Assembly (NCBI GenBank): GCA_012932865.1
Contig: SAXG01000008.1
Location: 992,001 to 1,056,000, forward strand
Source: Amylostereum areolatum
Lineage: Eukaryota > Basidiomycota > Agaricomycetes > Russulales > Stereaceae
Length of the DNA: 64,000 bases
Direction of reading: 5' to 3'
The notes below the pieces were generated by a model that was given only the letters and a program-made list of their open reading frames with translations, was not told where the DNA came from and searched no databases. This document shows positions 9,970 through 20,179 of the stretch, one piece after another (position 1 is the first letter of the stretch; each line of letters begins with the position of its first letter). A program made the translations under genes and the position numbers.

Positions 9970-11348
9970 CTATGAAACAATGGAGCTCGTACCGTCCTCC
10001 ATCTCCACATCCCCGTCCCCACCCAGTTTACCACCTGAGTTACCTGCCGTCGCCTTGACTTCAGCCATCGCACTCGCCACGACTTTCCACCTTAGTGTGA
10101 CTTTTTCCAAACGCTCGGCATAGTCCTTCCGTTGCTCAACAGCCCAGTCTCGCTGCTCTCTGTCAGCAACGGTCTACCTGCGATGCAGGTTCAGGACGTC
10201 GCGACGAGGTACAAGGCGAGGAGAGACGAGGATAGGATCGAGGGGGGCAAGTGATAAACGAAGGTGTGGACCTTCCCCTACAGTACTTAGGGAGGATCCC
10301 CCAGGTAGCCGGAGAATAGAAAAGGTCGAGATGACCCCTCCTCATAGATTAGTGAGCCCTTATATACATGAGGATAAGGACCCAAACGAAGACAAACAAA
10401 GCCGGAGTAGGAGTGGGTCAGGACGGACTACGAAGTGGGTACCACGGAGTACGAAGTGGGTCACAACACGAGGCGAGGTAAGTATGACTCCATGGTCTAG
10501 ATCATGACCGAGGAAGCCGAGAAGTCCGGTATGCCCGAGGGGCCGGACGCGAGGCGAAGCCGATGCGAAGTCCGATGCGAGGTCCGATGGTAAACTATGG
10601 TAAAGTAAGGTCCGATGTATATATTTAGGAGGCGTTCATGACAACGAGTCACCCGAGGCAAAGCAAATGTACCGAAAGCATCGCGTTCTCCAGGAACTCG
10701 ATGAAATCATCCACTGCATCGTATGTCTTCCCGGCCTCCGCAAAAAACCACCACCCAGGCAGAACAACCATCGCCTCCGGGGGCTCTCCCAGCTCAAGGG
10801 CAAGGCGAGGGATGTCACTCCACAAGCCCGGTTCCCCCCCGAAAGACAGGTATTGATGAGCATTCCGTACAATTTGATTTGGTTGAAGGGCCATTCCTCG
10901 CATGCGTGCTACCCCGATCACTGTCATGATCAGGTTCTAAGACAGGTAAGCCAACATTCCAGAAACACATAGAACGACCCACCAGCTCATGTTGTACACA
11001 AACTTTGACGTATGGATCATGATCCCATGCACTTTTGAAGTCACCACTCTCGGGATCCTCATCGGTACACCGTCAGGACGAGGTTTCAGATAACCACCGA
11101 GCTGCTTGCCCTATCCGAGAACCTAGGTATTCAACCATATCCGCTGCACACATTTCGATCAAGGAGGATTGGGACACAGAAGGCGGAATAGGGGATGCCA
11201 TGGAGGGAGGAAAGCAGAGGGGCGTGATGTGGCAGATGTGACAGAAATGCTCGGGACACAAGACAAACGCCCAGCCCTTCGGGACACCAGGCAATTCCCG
11301 AACACTTCTCATAATCGGATTGCAGACCTCTCTCTTGACCACTTGCAC
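9970..11348 (-). pseudogene. unrecognised KDZ-element gene, interrupted by an LTR
   Basis: Minus-strand exons read MQVVKREVCNPIMRSVRELP to EYLGSRIGQAAR, then SGDFKSAWDHDPYVKVCVQHEL, then GMALQPNQIVRNAHQYLSFG to DDFIEFLENAMLS. The last part, beyond the LTR, reads EQRDWAVEQRKDYAERLEK and ends DGDVEMEDGTSSIVS at the TAG 9972-9970. Early residues include CPEHFCHICHITPLC, a Cys/His-rich segment. LTR 10161-10643 separates the last coding parts. It may lie in an intron, since its end TTGCTGACAG could serve as a splice acceptor. No family recognised; it starts close to gene 11.3-12.4 kb on the other strand. Exon borders approximate. Confidence 0.5.
10161..10643 (-). repeat. LTR of the C family (minus orientation), no matching TSD
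   Basis: 483 bp; reads TGTCATGAACGCCTCC to GTTGCTGACA on the minus strand, like the LTRs at 28,202 and 30,660. The flanks are CTCTC and ACGAG, so the expected 5-bp duplication is absent. It shares a CTTGCCCCCCTCGATCC variant with the truncated LTR at 56,681-56,826 and not with the other copies. Loss of the TSD suggests recombination or deletion next to it. Confidence 0.85.
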
Positions 11349-12373
11349 TCATATCAACCGTTGCCACCATCGTTCTCGACCCCTCCTACGAAGAATTCAT
11401 TCATGTTGCCGAGATATATGCTGCCACATCTTGGCTACGCCGTATGCACCAAGACCTCGCCACGCCTGGGAACATCCCGGATTGTTTTCGCGAGAGTCTT
11501 CGTGCCGAGGCGGTAGGTTATGTCTTTCCCCACTTAAACACAAATCTCTCATGATCTCTCAGAGTGACATAATCAGACTGACCGGCCAGTTTTTGGTCGA
11601 GACACCCCAGCATTTGAGCCAGAATCCCTGGCTCGTGGATATATACAATCTCTGCAATGCTCCTCCGCCAAACGTAACTTTAGAAGACCTAGACGTACTT
11701 TTACCGAAGGGTCCGTTGACCCGTGCCGAGGTTCAGGGATGCCGAACAACCGTCAACAACTGGTGGACCGAGCATTTTGTCATCCAGAGTGGCAGAGGCC
11801 GGTCCGCCATTCGGGCGGTTGAAATGTGGCTCGAAAATCCAGTGAGTTCTTTCGAATTCAAGCCCATTGCCCATCTTCTAACAAAGGTAGCCTCTTCGAG
11901 CTCGTCAGTACTACAAAGAGATGCAGGAAAGACATGCAAGCGGAACCTCCCAGGAGCCCAGGATCCTGCCAGATGTGGCAGAAGTCTCATCGGGTGAGTT
12001 TGTCTTCTCCTGCTGGTTCTGTCCTAAACTCTTGGTAGGATTGGGACAAGCCCGTTGCAACATTGAAAGGGTCCTTCGCCAGCATGAAGACCTTGTCAAC
12101 AACTCTCTCGAACGACGAACCGACCTTGTTAACCACCTGAAGGACACCGTGGAGAAGGAGTCGCAAGTTCTCAAAGACATGCATAGAATGTGGGTGTTGA
12201 CAGGAGCAAACCACCTTGCTTGGCAGGGAATTGGCGAGGAGAATCCTGGCGAGGAGAATTCTGGCGAGGAGAATTCTGGCGAGGAGAATTCTGGCGAGGA
12301 GAATTCTGGCGAGGAGAATTCTGGCGAGGGGTCTTTGGCAGGTGATACCATTTCTCCCAAGATGGAGATGTAG
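11337..12373 (+). CDS. KDZ-element protein with C-terminal EENSG repeats
   Basis: Exons ~11337-11512, 11563-11841, 11909-11993 and 12039-12373 join in frame. The protein reads IVLDPSYEEFIHVAEIYAA, then IIRLTGQFLVETPQHL, LLPKGPLTRAEVQGCRTTVN, NIERVLRQHEDLVNNSL and a helix HLKDTVEKESQVLKDMH. It ends with about six EENSG pentapeptides. No ATG opens the frame before 11444, so the 5' end is uncertain and may need an upstream exon or be lost. I do not recognise a family. It lies directly upstream of, and on the same strand as, the dioxygenase and the transposase. Confidence 0.5.
12233..12330 (+). repeat. 15-bp in-frame tandem repeat encoding EENSG
   Basis: Unit GGCGAGGAGAATTCT, about 6.5 copies. 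The first carries CCT for TCT (EENP) and the last degrades into GGCGAGGGGTCT. Confidence 0.95.
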
Positions 12374-12551
12374 CGCCGGGTGTGCTGTACCGAACCCTCT
12401 TAAGTAGTAGAGTACCACAATGTGATGATTGACATTGGCAATCATTACCTCATGTCCGATTGTTATAAGATCTCAATCTTCAAACATCCACTTTCAGACC
12501 CCACCTACCCATTTGATCTCCAAATTCAATCACCCTCATTTTTATCTATTC

Positions 12552-13818
12552 ATGGGCTGGAAGCCAGCCGACGAGTGCACGTCGCCTATTCCTTCGGACT
12601 GGCAGCTGCTCCTTTCTGATTCGGCAGCAGAGTACCTCATTGGCTGCTTTCATGCAGAGCTTGCATCCCGTTCCCATCTCCCTATCCCTGAAGTACCCCA
12701 TCCCCCAGTCATCAGTCGGCAGCTTGCGCAAGAGCTTCGGACTATTGCTGTAGACCTTGCCGAAGCCCTCGGGAGAGAAAGTAAGTCCCCAGTCCTCAAT
12801 GTGCTGCCGAGGTACTCATACATCGCCAGTCGTCATCCCTTTTGATGCCGCACAGTACGTTGCCAGCATTGGAGCACAAGACGGAAGAAATCCACTTGCT
12901 GAGGCAGACTTCATCAAAGCATTTCCTCCCTTGGCAGAGTCCGTCAACTGGGCGTGTGTTGTCACTGACCGAACCAGCAAACTTCTCGCTTGGCTTCTCC
13001 CGGGCTTACTCTCTGAGAAAACCCAGGTATTCCCCCTTCTCATAATCTCCCCACATTGTCTCACATCCTTCAAGGCTCGATTACTAGCATTGGTACATCA
13101 TATACGCGATGCAATGGAGTCCCATGCGCCCCAGGTCAGGCCTAGCGACACGGCAAGTCACTGGCGAGACAACGAAGCCTATTACATGCCTGCCGAGCAA
13201 GCAAAGACTGTGCCGAGAGGGTCAGCAAACTTCACCCCCGCATGGCACCATCTTGCACAAAATGTAACACATTTATTCACATCCTTTTCCTTCTAGCTTA
13301 ATGTCTTGTAGGGCTTCTCATCCAAAATCCAACCCTCAAAAGATCTTCGCAAACACTGGACTAGTGTTGCCAGCTGGATGGAAGAAGTTGCCAAGGATGC
13401 TGCCCTGCTTTCAGCTATCCTGGCTGTTGTCCACCCTCAACTGTACGCGGTGACCAGAGAATGTCTCGTTAGGCTTGGACAACATCCAGAGTTTGCAGAC
13501 CATTTGCAACATTGGGCATTTGTTTTCAATGTAGTTGCAGTCATCGGCAACCGAGCCTCGCCAGCCCACCGAGACCATGCGAGTAGTCGTCCCGAGTGGT
13601 ATGACTTGGTTCTGTCACTCGGTGGCTCTCCGGACACAGTTCTTGAGCTTCACTCGTTCGGTGTCAGATGCTTATGGCCTTCGGGCTCAGTAGCCCTTTT
13701 CTCAGGTTATTTCGTCCTCCACGGTGTCTCGGCAAGTTTAGAAGAACAGCCATTACACACAGCTTGCTCTCTCCCCTATCCACAATGGTCTTATGTCGGA
13801 GATTTCTTACATCGATAG
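12552..13818 (+). CDS. TET/JBP-family 2-oxoglutarate/Fe(II) dioxygenase (KDZ-linked)
   Basis: Probable nucleic-acid-modifying oxygenase; the family oxidises 5-methylcytosine or thymine. Exons 12552-12780, 12830-13026, 13075-13263 and 13312-13818 give 373 residues from MGWKPADECTSPIP. Near the C-terminus NRASPAHRDHASSRPEWYDL holds the HxD iron ligands and the R-x-E/Q-W-Y/F-D-L pattern of fungal TET/JBP proteins. GSVALFSGYFVLHGVS supplies the distal His. The 2OG-binding Arg expected shortly after HGV is not in this frame; FRRTAITHSLL in the +1 frame would fit it, so a frameshift near 13735 is possible. The gene is followed 94 bp later by the KDZ transposase, the association reported for basidiomycete TET/JBP genes. 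Start ATG is the first in frame. Confidence 0.7.
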
Positions 13819-16800
13819 CAGATAGTATTGTGCCTTGGCCTGAAGTCTCTATATACCTTACCTTCCTAATTTCAGTTATTCCTTTCCCTTTCCCCCCTTC
13901 TTCTGTCAAACCATGCGTCGTAATCGAAGTCGCCGCGAGTCCCCCTCCTCTAGCGAATATAGCGAGAGAGAGTCGTACAATTCAAGAGGTGCTCGTATCA
14001 AAACCAGGGTTAAGTCCAAGAAAGCCGAGAAGTTGATACCCTGGGACGACAAGCCAAAAGCAAAGCGTGGACGATCCCAGAAGGCCTCTCCACAGCCGCA
14101 GGCAGGCCCGTCCCAGGCAGGCCCATCCCAGGCAGGACAGTCCGCCCCAGGCCCTACCCACCTGCCTCCCGTTGACTTGTATGGGATTCCACAGGAGTTT
14201 CTCGTTGACAACTACTGGGATGATGAGGAGGACTTTGGCGTTAGGGAGACGAGCACACAAGGAAAGGTGCGTAGCTTGGGCTGTATGCCTTAAGATTCAT
14301 CTGACAGGGATGCTCGGCAGACATCAGTCATGTATATGCGAGAGTGGCTGGACGTAGAGGCCTTGTACCTTCACAAGATTGTTGAAAGAGATGCCCCTCC
14401 CCCGGACAAGCTCTGCCGACGGTGCAAAAATCACGAGGCAACTTGGCGATGCAGCAACTGCTTTCGCGGTCGGCACATGTGCTCTTTCTGCCTTCGGGAA
14501 ACCCATGTGTACACGCCCTTCCACCGAGTACAAAGGTGGAATGGTAAGTTCTATGCTCCCGCCTGGCTCCGTGATGCTGGAGTATGCATCTGTGTGGGCC
14601 ACGACGGAGACGAATGTCCTATGAATCCAATTCCCGAGCTCTCCCGACAGGTTGAAGTTCAAATCCAGGGCTCTTGGGATACCTCGGCCACATCTTCGGC
14701 AGCATCCTCGTCAGCAGCGTTTAAGGATTTGTCAATGTGCGCCCTTGTTCCCGAAGAGGAGGGCCTCACTGTTGACGATGACGATGACCCTGATGACCCT
14801 CGCGTACCAGTCGAGCCCCCCGATTACGCCAAGGATCCTGCCGATGATACCGAGGATGCTGCCGAAGTCGAGGCTGAGGCGGATGCAAAGGAGGGAGATA
14901 CCACCGACGGTCCCATACCGAACAATGAAGCACCAACAACAGACCTTTTTCAAAATAGAGTCATGGTGCTTGTCGACCCTTCAGGCTTGCATCATATTGG
15001 TGTGCGCTTCTGTGTTTGCGGACCTCCTCGGGAGCCAGAGGATCGCCAACTTCTTTCCTGCGGACTGTACCCGGCAAGTCAAGACGTGCCGAAGACCGCA
15101 TTCACCTTTCGGTGTCTTGACGATGCACAGTTAGACAACCTCGAGTGCAAGACAGTTACAAATGCATACATGCGAAAGATTCGACGAGTGACGAAGCCTG
15201 AAGCCCCCAACACAACAAAGGTATTTTCTTTCTCTCCACGTCTCGGTAGCAGATTCTGACTCTCGGTAGACTCGGCTGATCGAGCTATTGAGGATCTGTC
15301 GGCAGTGGCTCGACCTCGGGAATCTGCAACAGTTTGGGTTTGCACACACTCTAATCTTCAAGCGACCTTCCAATGGCGAGCTGGCCTGGTTTTGTGTTAC
15401 CTGTCCTCAAGTAGGAGTGAACTTGTTCCCGGGGTGGGAGAAGGAGCCAGATTCGTAAGTTCCTCACCCACCTCCTGGAAGAGGAGCTCACATTGTCCTC
15501 TAGGTGGAAATTCATACGCTCAGTAGCCATGGATGCGAACATGAGTGCACAGCATGTCAAGTCCCGTGTGCCGGGCAATGATATCGACTGGACGGCTGGC
15601 AATGGCTTCATGGTGTCGCCAGGGCCGTACAAGGAGCACCTCGCTGTGGCAGTGGAAGATGACCCGGTAAGCTTTTAGTCGCTACGTGGAAACCTACTTC
15701 ATTGTCGGTAGACTTGGGAGAAAGCGGATTATCATGACCACACGGCGAGCAAGCACAAAGGGAAGTCGGACAAGAAACACCTGGATGTGACAGGTCTCGT
15801 GGCTGCTGCCTGTGGTCGGCACGGGTGCTTTGTGCCACACTGCGCTTGTGACCTGCAGAAAGGCGAAAAGTATGTGCCTTGTTCTCATCATTTTATCTCT
15901 CTCTGATAAAGTTTAGGCAAGCAAACATGGACTACACCCTAACGCATGCCTTGAACCACAAGATGGAGGGAATACTCCGGGCAATCTACCTCTATGATGT
16001 AGCCTGCCAGCACTACATCAACCTGTCCAAGCGCATCGGCAAGTCACCACATCTCAACCTGCCGAAGTTCGAAGTGTTTCTTCAAGGCGTCGGCATCTGG
16101 CACATATATGCCCACGTCAATGTCTGCCACCCTCGGTTCTATCCTCTATATATCCCAGGCATAGGACTGATTGATGGCGAAATCCTGGAAACCCTCTGGG
16201 CTTTGCTCAACTTGATTTCTACATGCTGCCGAATGATGTCGCTGGCGAACCGAGCGGAAACTCTCAACGCTCACATGAATGACAGCAATTGGAAGAAAAT
16301 GACCCAGATGAGTAGGTTATATTTCTCTGTCTTGATATCTAGGCTCACTGTCTCAGTCCCGACCCTCATCCGCAAATGGCGCAAGGCTCAGAAGGTACTT
16401 CGCCAGCGCACGAAGGCCCTCGCCAAGCTTGACAAAACAATTACCAAAGAGGAGATTGCCGACTGGACAGAAGAGATTCGGCAGGCGATGCAGGAGCGCT
16501 TGAAAGACCCCAAGTCCATGGACAAGTTTATGCCGATGAATATAAAATGTATGCTTCCCCCGAGCTCAGGACGTCCATTCAGTTTGCTAACATGTCGGCA
16601 GACGTATCTCAAAAGGAAGTTGAGATTGAGCTCATCTCTGAGGAGGTTCGCAACAGCGAGAACCCTGGCGATGTGAAATGCATCATTGAGGGGATTGCCC
16701 TCCAAGAAGAGCAGTGAGTCCATCATCAAACTATGTTCGGCAGACATTAATTCTTTGCCAGGCTCCAGCTCCAGGCTTATGTCAGTCAGATGCCCGATAC

Positions 16801-17260
16801 CGAGCGAGAGCATTCCAATGTAGCCCTCTGGTGTCATAAGCTGGCGACCAAGGTGCAAAAACATAACGAGATGGCCAGGGAGCGACTTGGACACCCGCCC
16901 AACCGTCTTCATACGGTTCGCCTTCAGAAGCTTCATACCGAGGACGAATGGGGCTCGGTATCAGCAACACTTTCTGCCGAGGGTCAGCAGCCAGAGTACA
17001 GAGCCGTTGATATTCCTTCGGCACGAGGCAAGACCTGGTGCGACAACCCTGATCACAGAAAGTTTGCTGACATGGAGCTCCGACTTCGGGAAACGAGTGC
17101 CGACCACCACCTGCAGCAAATCTGTCTTGGCTTGGTCGACAAAGCCAACCAGTATCGAGTGGCAATTCGCAAAGTGCAGAATGTTGCCAGAGGGGTCTCG
17201 TCACACACCCGGGGTATGAATGCTGTGCATTCCCTCAACAAGACGGTCCGGCTGCATACG

Positions 17261-17719
17261 TGTCATGAACGGTCTATAATTTTCTTTTTTACTTTACATC
17301 GGTTACACGCTTTAGGACTTATTGGCTTATCACCGGTCCGGCTCCACTTCGGCCCGGACCCGGTTCATCTATATCCCACCCGGGCCCACGTGACTCATCT
17401 CGGCCCGGGTCTGACTCCTTTCCCTTGACTCATGCTGTACAATACTGACTCATGCTGTGCTCTTTTACATACGACTGCTTACTTATACTAGGTCTGCTTA
17501 CTGATCGCCGTGTATCGGTTGCTTACCTAAGTCTCTCTCCTCTTGTGTATATAAGGCTCGCTCTCGCTGTACATATCCCTTATCTCGAGCTAGTCAATTC
17601 TACCGACTTTGCTTGCTTTCCCTCGTCTGTCGCCGTGTCTGATCGGCTCCCCTCTGTCGTCCTCATCTTCTAGTCAGCTGTGTCGTAACTTGGTGCTGTC
17701 GCACTAGTCGTTGCTGACA
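17261..17719 (+). repeat. 5' LTR of element A
   Basis: TGTCATGAAC to GTTGCTGACA, 459 bp. TATA-like GTATATAAGG at about 17547; about 30 nt later ATCTCGAGCT matches the complement of the PBS. Confidence 0.97.
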
Positions 17720-17733
17720 TAAGCTCGAGATCT
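17720..17733 (+). promoter_or_regulatory. primer-binding site of element A (self-priming type)
   Basis: TAAGCTCGAGATCT directly after the LTR. AGCTCGAGAT is the exact complement of ATCTCGAGCT in the LTR near the expected transcript 5' end, as in Tf1-type self-primed elements; no tRNA 3' end (TGG) is matched. Confidence 0.65.
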
Positions 17734-18540
17734 GTTTACTCTTGCACCACCCTACGACCGTCCCTACGTACTGTAGCGTAGTAGTAGTAGTACCCGTCTG
17801 GTACTGACCTTGTTCTTCCCCCGTGCCGCCCTAGACCGTTGCCCCCAGAGTACGCGACTCGTTACCCTGACATTGTGGTCGTGCGCACGTATACCGGTGC
17901 CGGCTTGACGTTTCCTCGAAACGTTACACCTACTCGAGACTCTCCAATACCAGGAGTTGAAAGCTCAGAGGTGACAGTAGAAGGTGCACCTTTGGTGTAG
18001 GAAACGAGTAAAAGCGGCGAAAGGAAAGCGGTTTAGGAAGTCTTTGGGCTCGTGTCCCCTAGACGAAGAGACAGCCAACAGGTCGAGAAGACTGAGGCAG
18101 ACCGTCTTGCGATCTCATAACAGAACCACCCTCCCTCGACAAAATCTTCCCTTGCCGCACAGAGTAACCATTTCGACTGGGGGCTCGTGCATGGAAGATT
18201 GGTGCTCGCAAGTACAAGAATTCATCCCCATCAGCCACGACGCTATCATCTCCCTCATCAACGAATCTAGAGACCCTTGGGCCTGGCACAATTGGAAGGT
18301 CGCCCTCGGCGTAGAAGAACTTGAAGACTCCATCATAGACGTCCACTTCTATCGCCTCAAAATAAGCGAACAAGGAAACGGAAACCTCTACGTCTACTCC
18401 TGCCCATACGTCACCTACCGCTACAAACTCGAGCAACCCCCAAAAACCTTCTACGCGCCCAACGAGAAAATACCAGTGGACACTCGACACACCCACCGCC
18501 TCCTTACACCAGGCAACACCCCCAGCCCCACACCAGAGCC

Positions 18541-18612
18541 AGAGGTCATCGACCTCACCCAGCCAGAGGTCATCGACCTCACCCAGCCAGAGGTCATCGA
18601 CCTCACCCACTT
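18541..18612 (+). repeat. 24-bp in-frame tandem repeat encoding EVIDLTQP
   Basis: Three units around GAGGTCATCGACCTCACCCA. VIDLT is a canonical SUMO-interacting motif (established knowledge); three sit in a row just before the Gag TAA. Confidence 0.9.
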
Positions 18613-20169
18613 ATAAACAATTCCCTCGTTCGGACTCAACGGCTCCGACTCCAGTTCTGACTCCGACACCGACGTTGAGGACGAAAACTGCTACATATAT
18701 CCCCTCCCTCTAGGCTTCACTGAACGAGGAAACGACTTCTTTGTCCAACTCGGAGACACCACTGTCGAAGTCGCCTTCGTAGCAACCCAAACAAGTGGCA
18801 TCAGTTGGTACTTCGCCAACGAAAGCCAAGACGACCTCACTGAAGCCGACTTCAACCTCATCGCCACCTCCGCCCTACCGCCTGTCACCGACGAAGACTT
18901 CTTCGACCTCGACGAACCAATCATGGCTGCCCAGTGGATCCGCACCGACCCCCAACCCCCTCTCCCCGCCGAACTTGCCAACTGCACCGAAATCGGTGGA
19001 ACATGGAACATCGTCATCGGCCAAACTGGCTCTCCCATCCAACACATGAATAACGGCACCGACGATGCCTGGCTCATGGAAGTAAATGGCCAATGGGTCG
19101 CCATCCCTGCCGTGCTTGTTGCTGCCCTCAACCTGCCACCCCCCACCGTCAACGTCACGGCCCCCCCCATCACCGTCAACCCCCCTGCGGTCACTGTTAG
19201 TGCCCCAGCCGCCGCCGCCGCCAGACCCCCCCGAAAGAAAGTCCACGCGAAAACTCCTGAAGGCTTCTCTGGGAAACGAGAGGACTTCAATGACTGGATG
19301 CGGTCGTGCGAGGAATACATGCGAGCCGCTGAGGATGACCTCGTGACGGACAAGGACAAAGTCCTCTTCATTCTCACCTACATGACGGGGGAGGCAGCAC
19401 GCACCTGGAAGGCCGAGTATGAGGATGCACACTTGGCCAATGGAGCCATGGTCGCCTGGGTGGACTTCCACAAAGCACTCAAAGGGGCCTTCACCGACGT
19501 CAATGAGCAGCACCGTGCCGCAGTCGAACTGGACGGGTTCAAACAGACGAAGGGTACCACTGCCCATGAATACTTCGCCAAGTTCGAGCAACTCGCAAGG
19601 AAGGCAGGATACTCCACGGCGCAGGACCCTATCCACCTCATGCAGCTGCTCAAACACAACGTCTACTATCGGACCATCGACTCCATCTACGACAGCGGTC
19701 ACGTTCCTCAGAGATATGAGGACCTCAAAGAGCGCATCATCCTGATCGACGGTCTACGACAGGAGCGGGAGGACCTTAAGACCCAGCGCAGTGGACCCGC
19801 GCAGAACCAAAAACCCAAAGGACAAGGATCGACCAATGGGCAACAAGGGGGGCAGGTCCCATGGCGCCGCGATGGAACCGGCACGGTGCACAGTGGCAAA
19901 GGTCAGCCAATGGACGTCAACCGTGTCGACATCAAGGGGCGATGCTTCCGCTGCGGACAGAATGGCCACCAGGTGCGGGACTGCAGGGTGGACGTGAAGA
20001 ACATCCGAGACATGTGGGGGAGGGACCGGTACACGGAACCACCAAAGCGGGAGGCTCGAGCACAGACGTTCGAGACGCCCACCGCCTGGGCTAGGAGCCT
20101 GTCGGCCGAAGATCGGAAAAGCGTGATGGACGCGCTTCAAGCTCAGCCGAAGGTGGAGGAGAAGAAGGA

Positions 20170-20179
20170 GGGTTTTTGA
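20170..20179 (+). promoter_or_regulatory. candidate -1 ribosomal frameshift site of element A
   Basis: Gag codons GAG GGT TTT TGA contain G GGT TTT, a canonical X XXY YYZ slippery heptamer, immediately before the Gag stop. The Pol frame is -1 and opens exactly here. Confidence 0.65.

Larger units (their letters stand above)
18191..20179 (+). pseudogene. Gag of element A, with one in-frame TAA
   Basis: Structural protein of the virus-like particle. The frame opens at the ATG 18191 (MEDWCSQVQEF) and reads to TGA 20179, except for a TAA at 18614-18616. A downstream ATG at 18923 starts the longest uninterrupted part. The N-terminal part ends with three tandem EVIDLT motifs. The C-terminal part has the retrotransposon capsid region (EGFSGKREDFNDWMRSCEEY, LTYMTGEAARTWKAEY) and a CCHC knuckle CFRCGQNGHQVRDC. 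The TAA is one C-to-T step from CAA. Whether it is a decay mutation or a functional stop is open. Pol follows in the -1 frame. Confidence 0.85.

Noticed and set aside
9753..10073. Minus-strand frame with THTDRG repeats as a gene
   Set aside because: The repeat is a non-coding 18-bp minisatellite; a different frame (AVEQRKDYAERLEK) carries the real coding end upstream.
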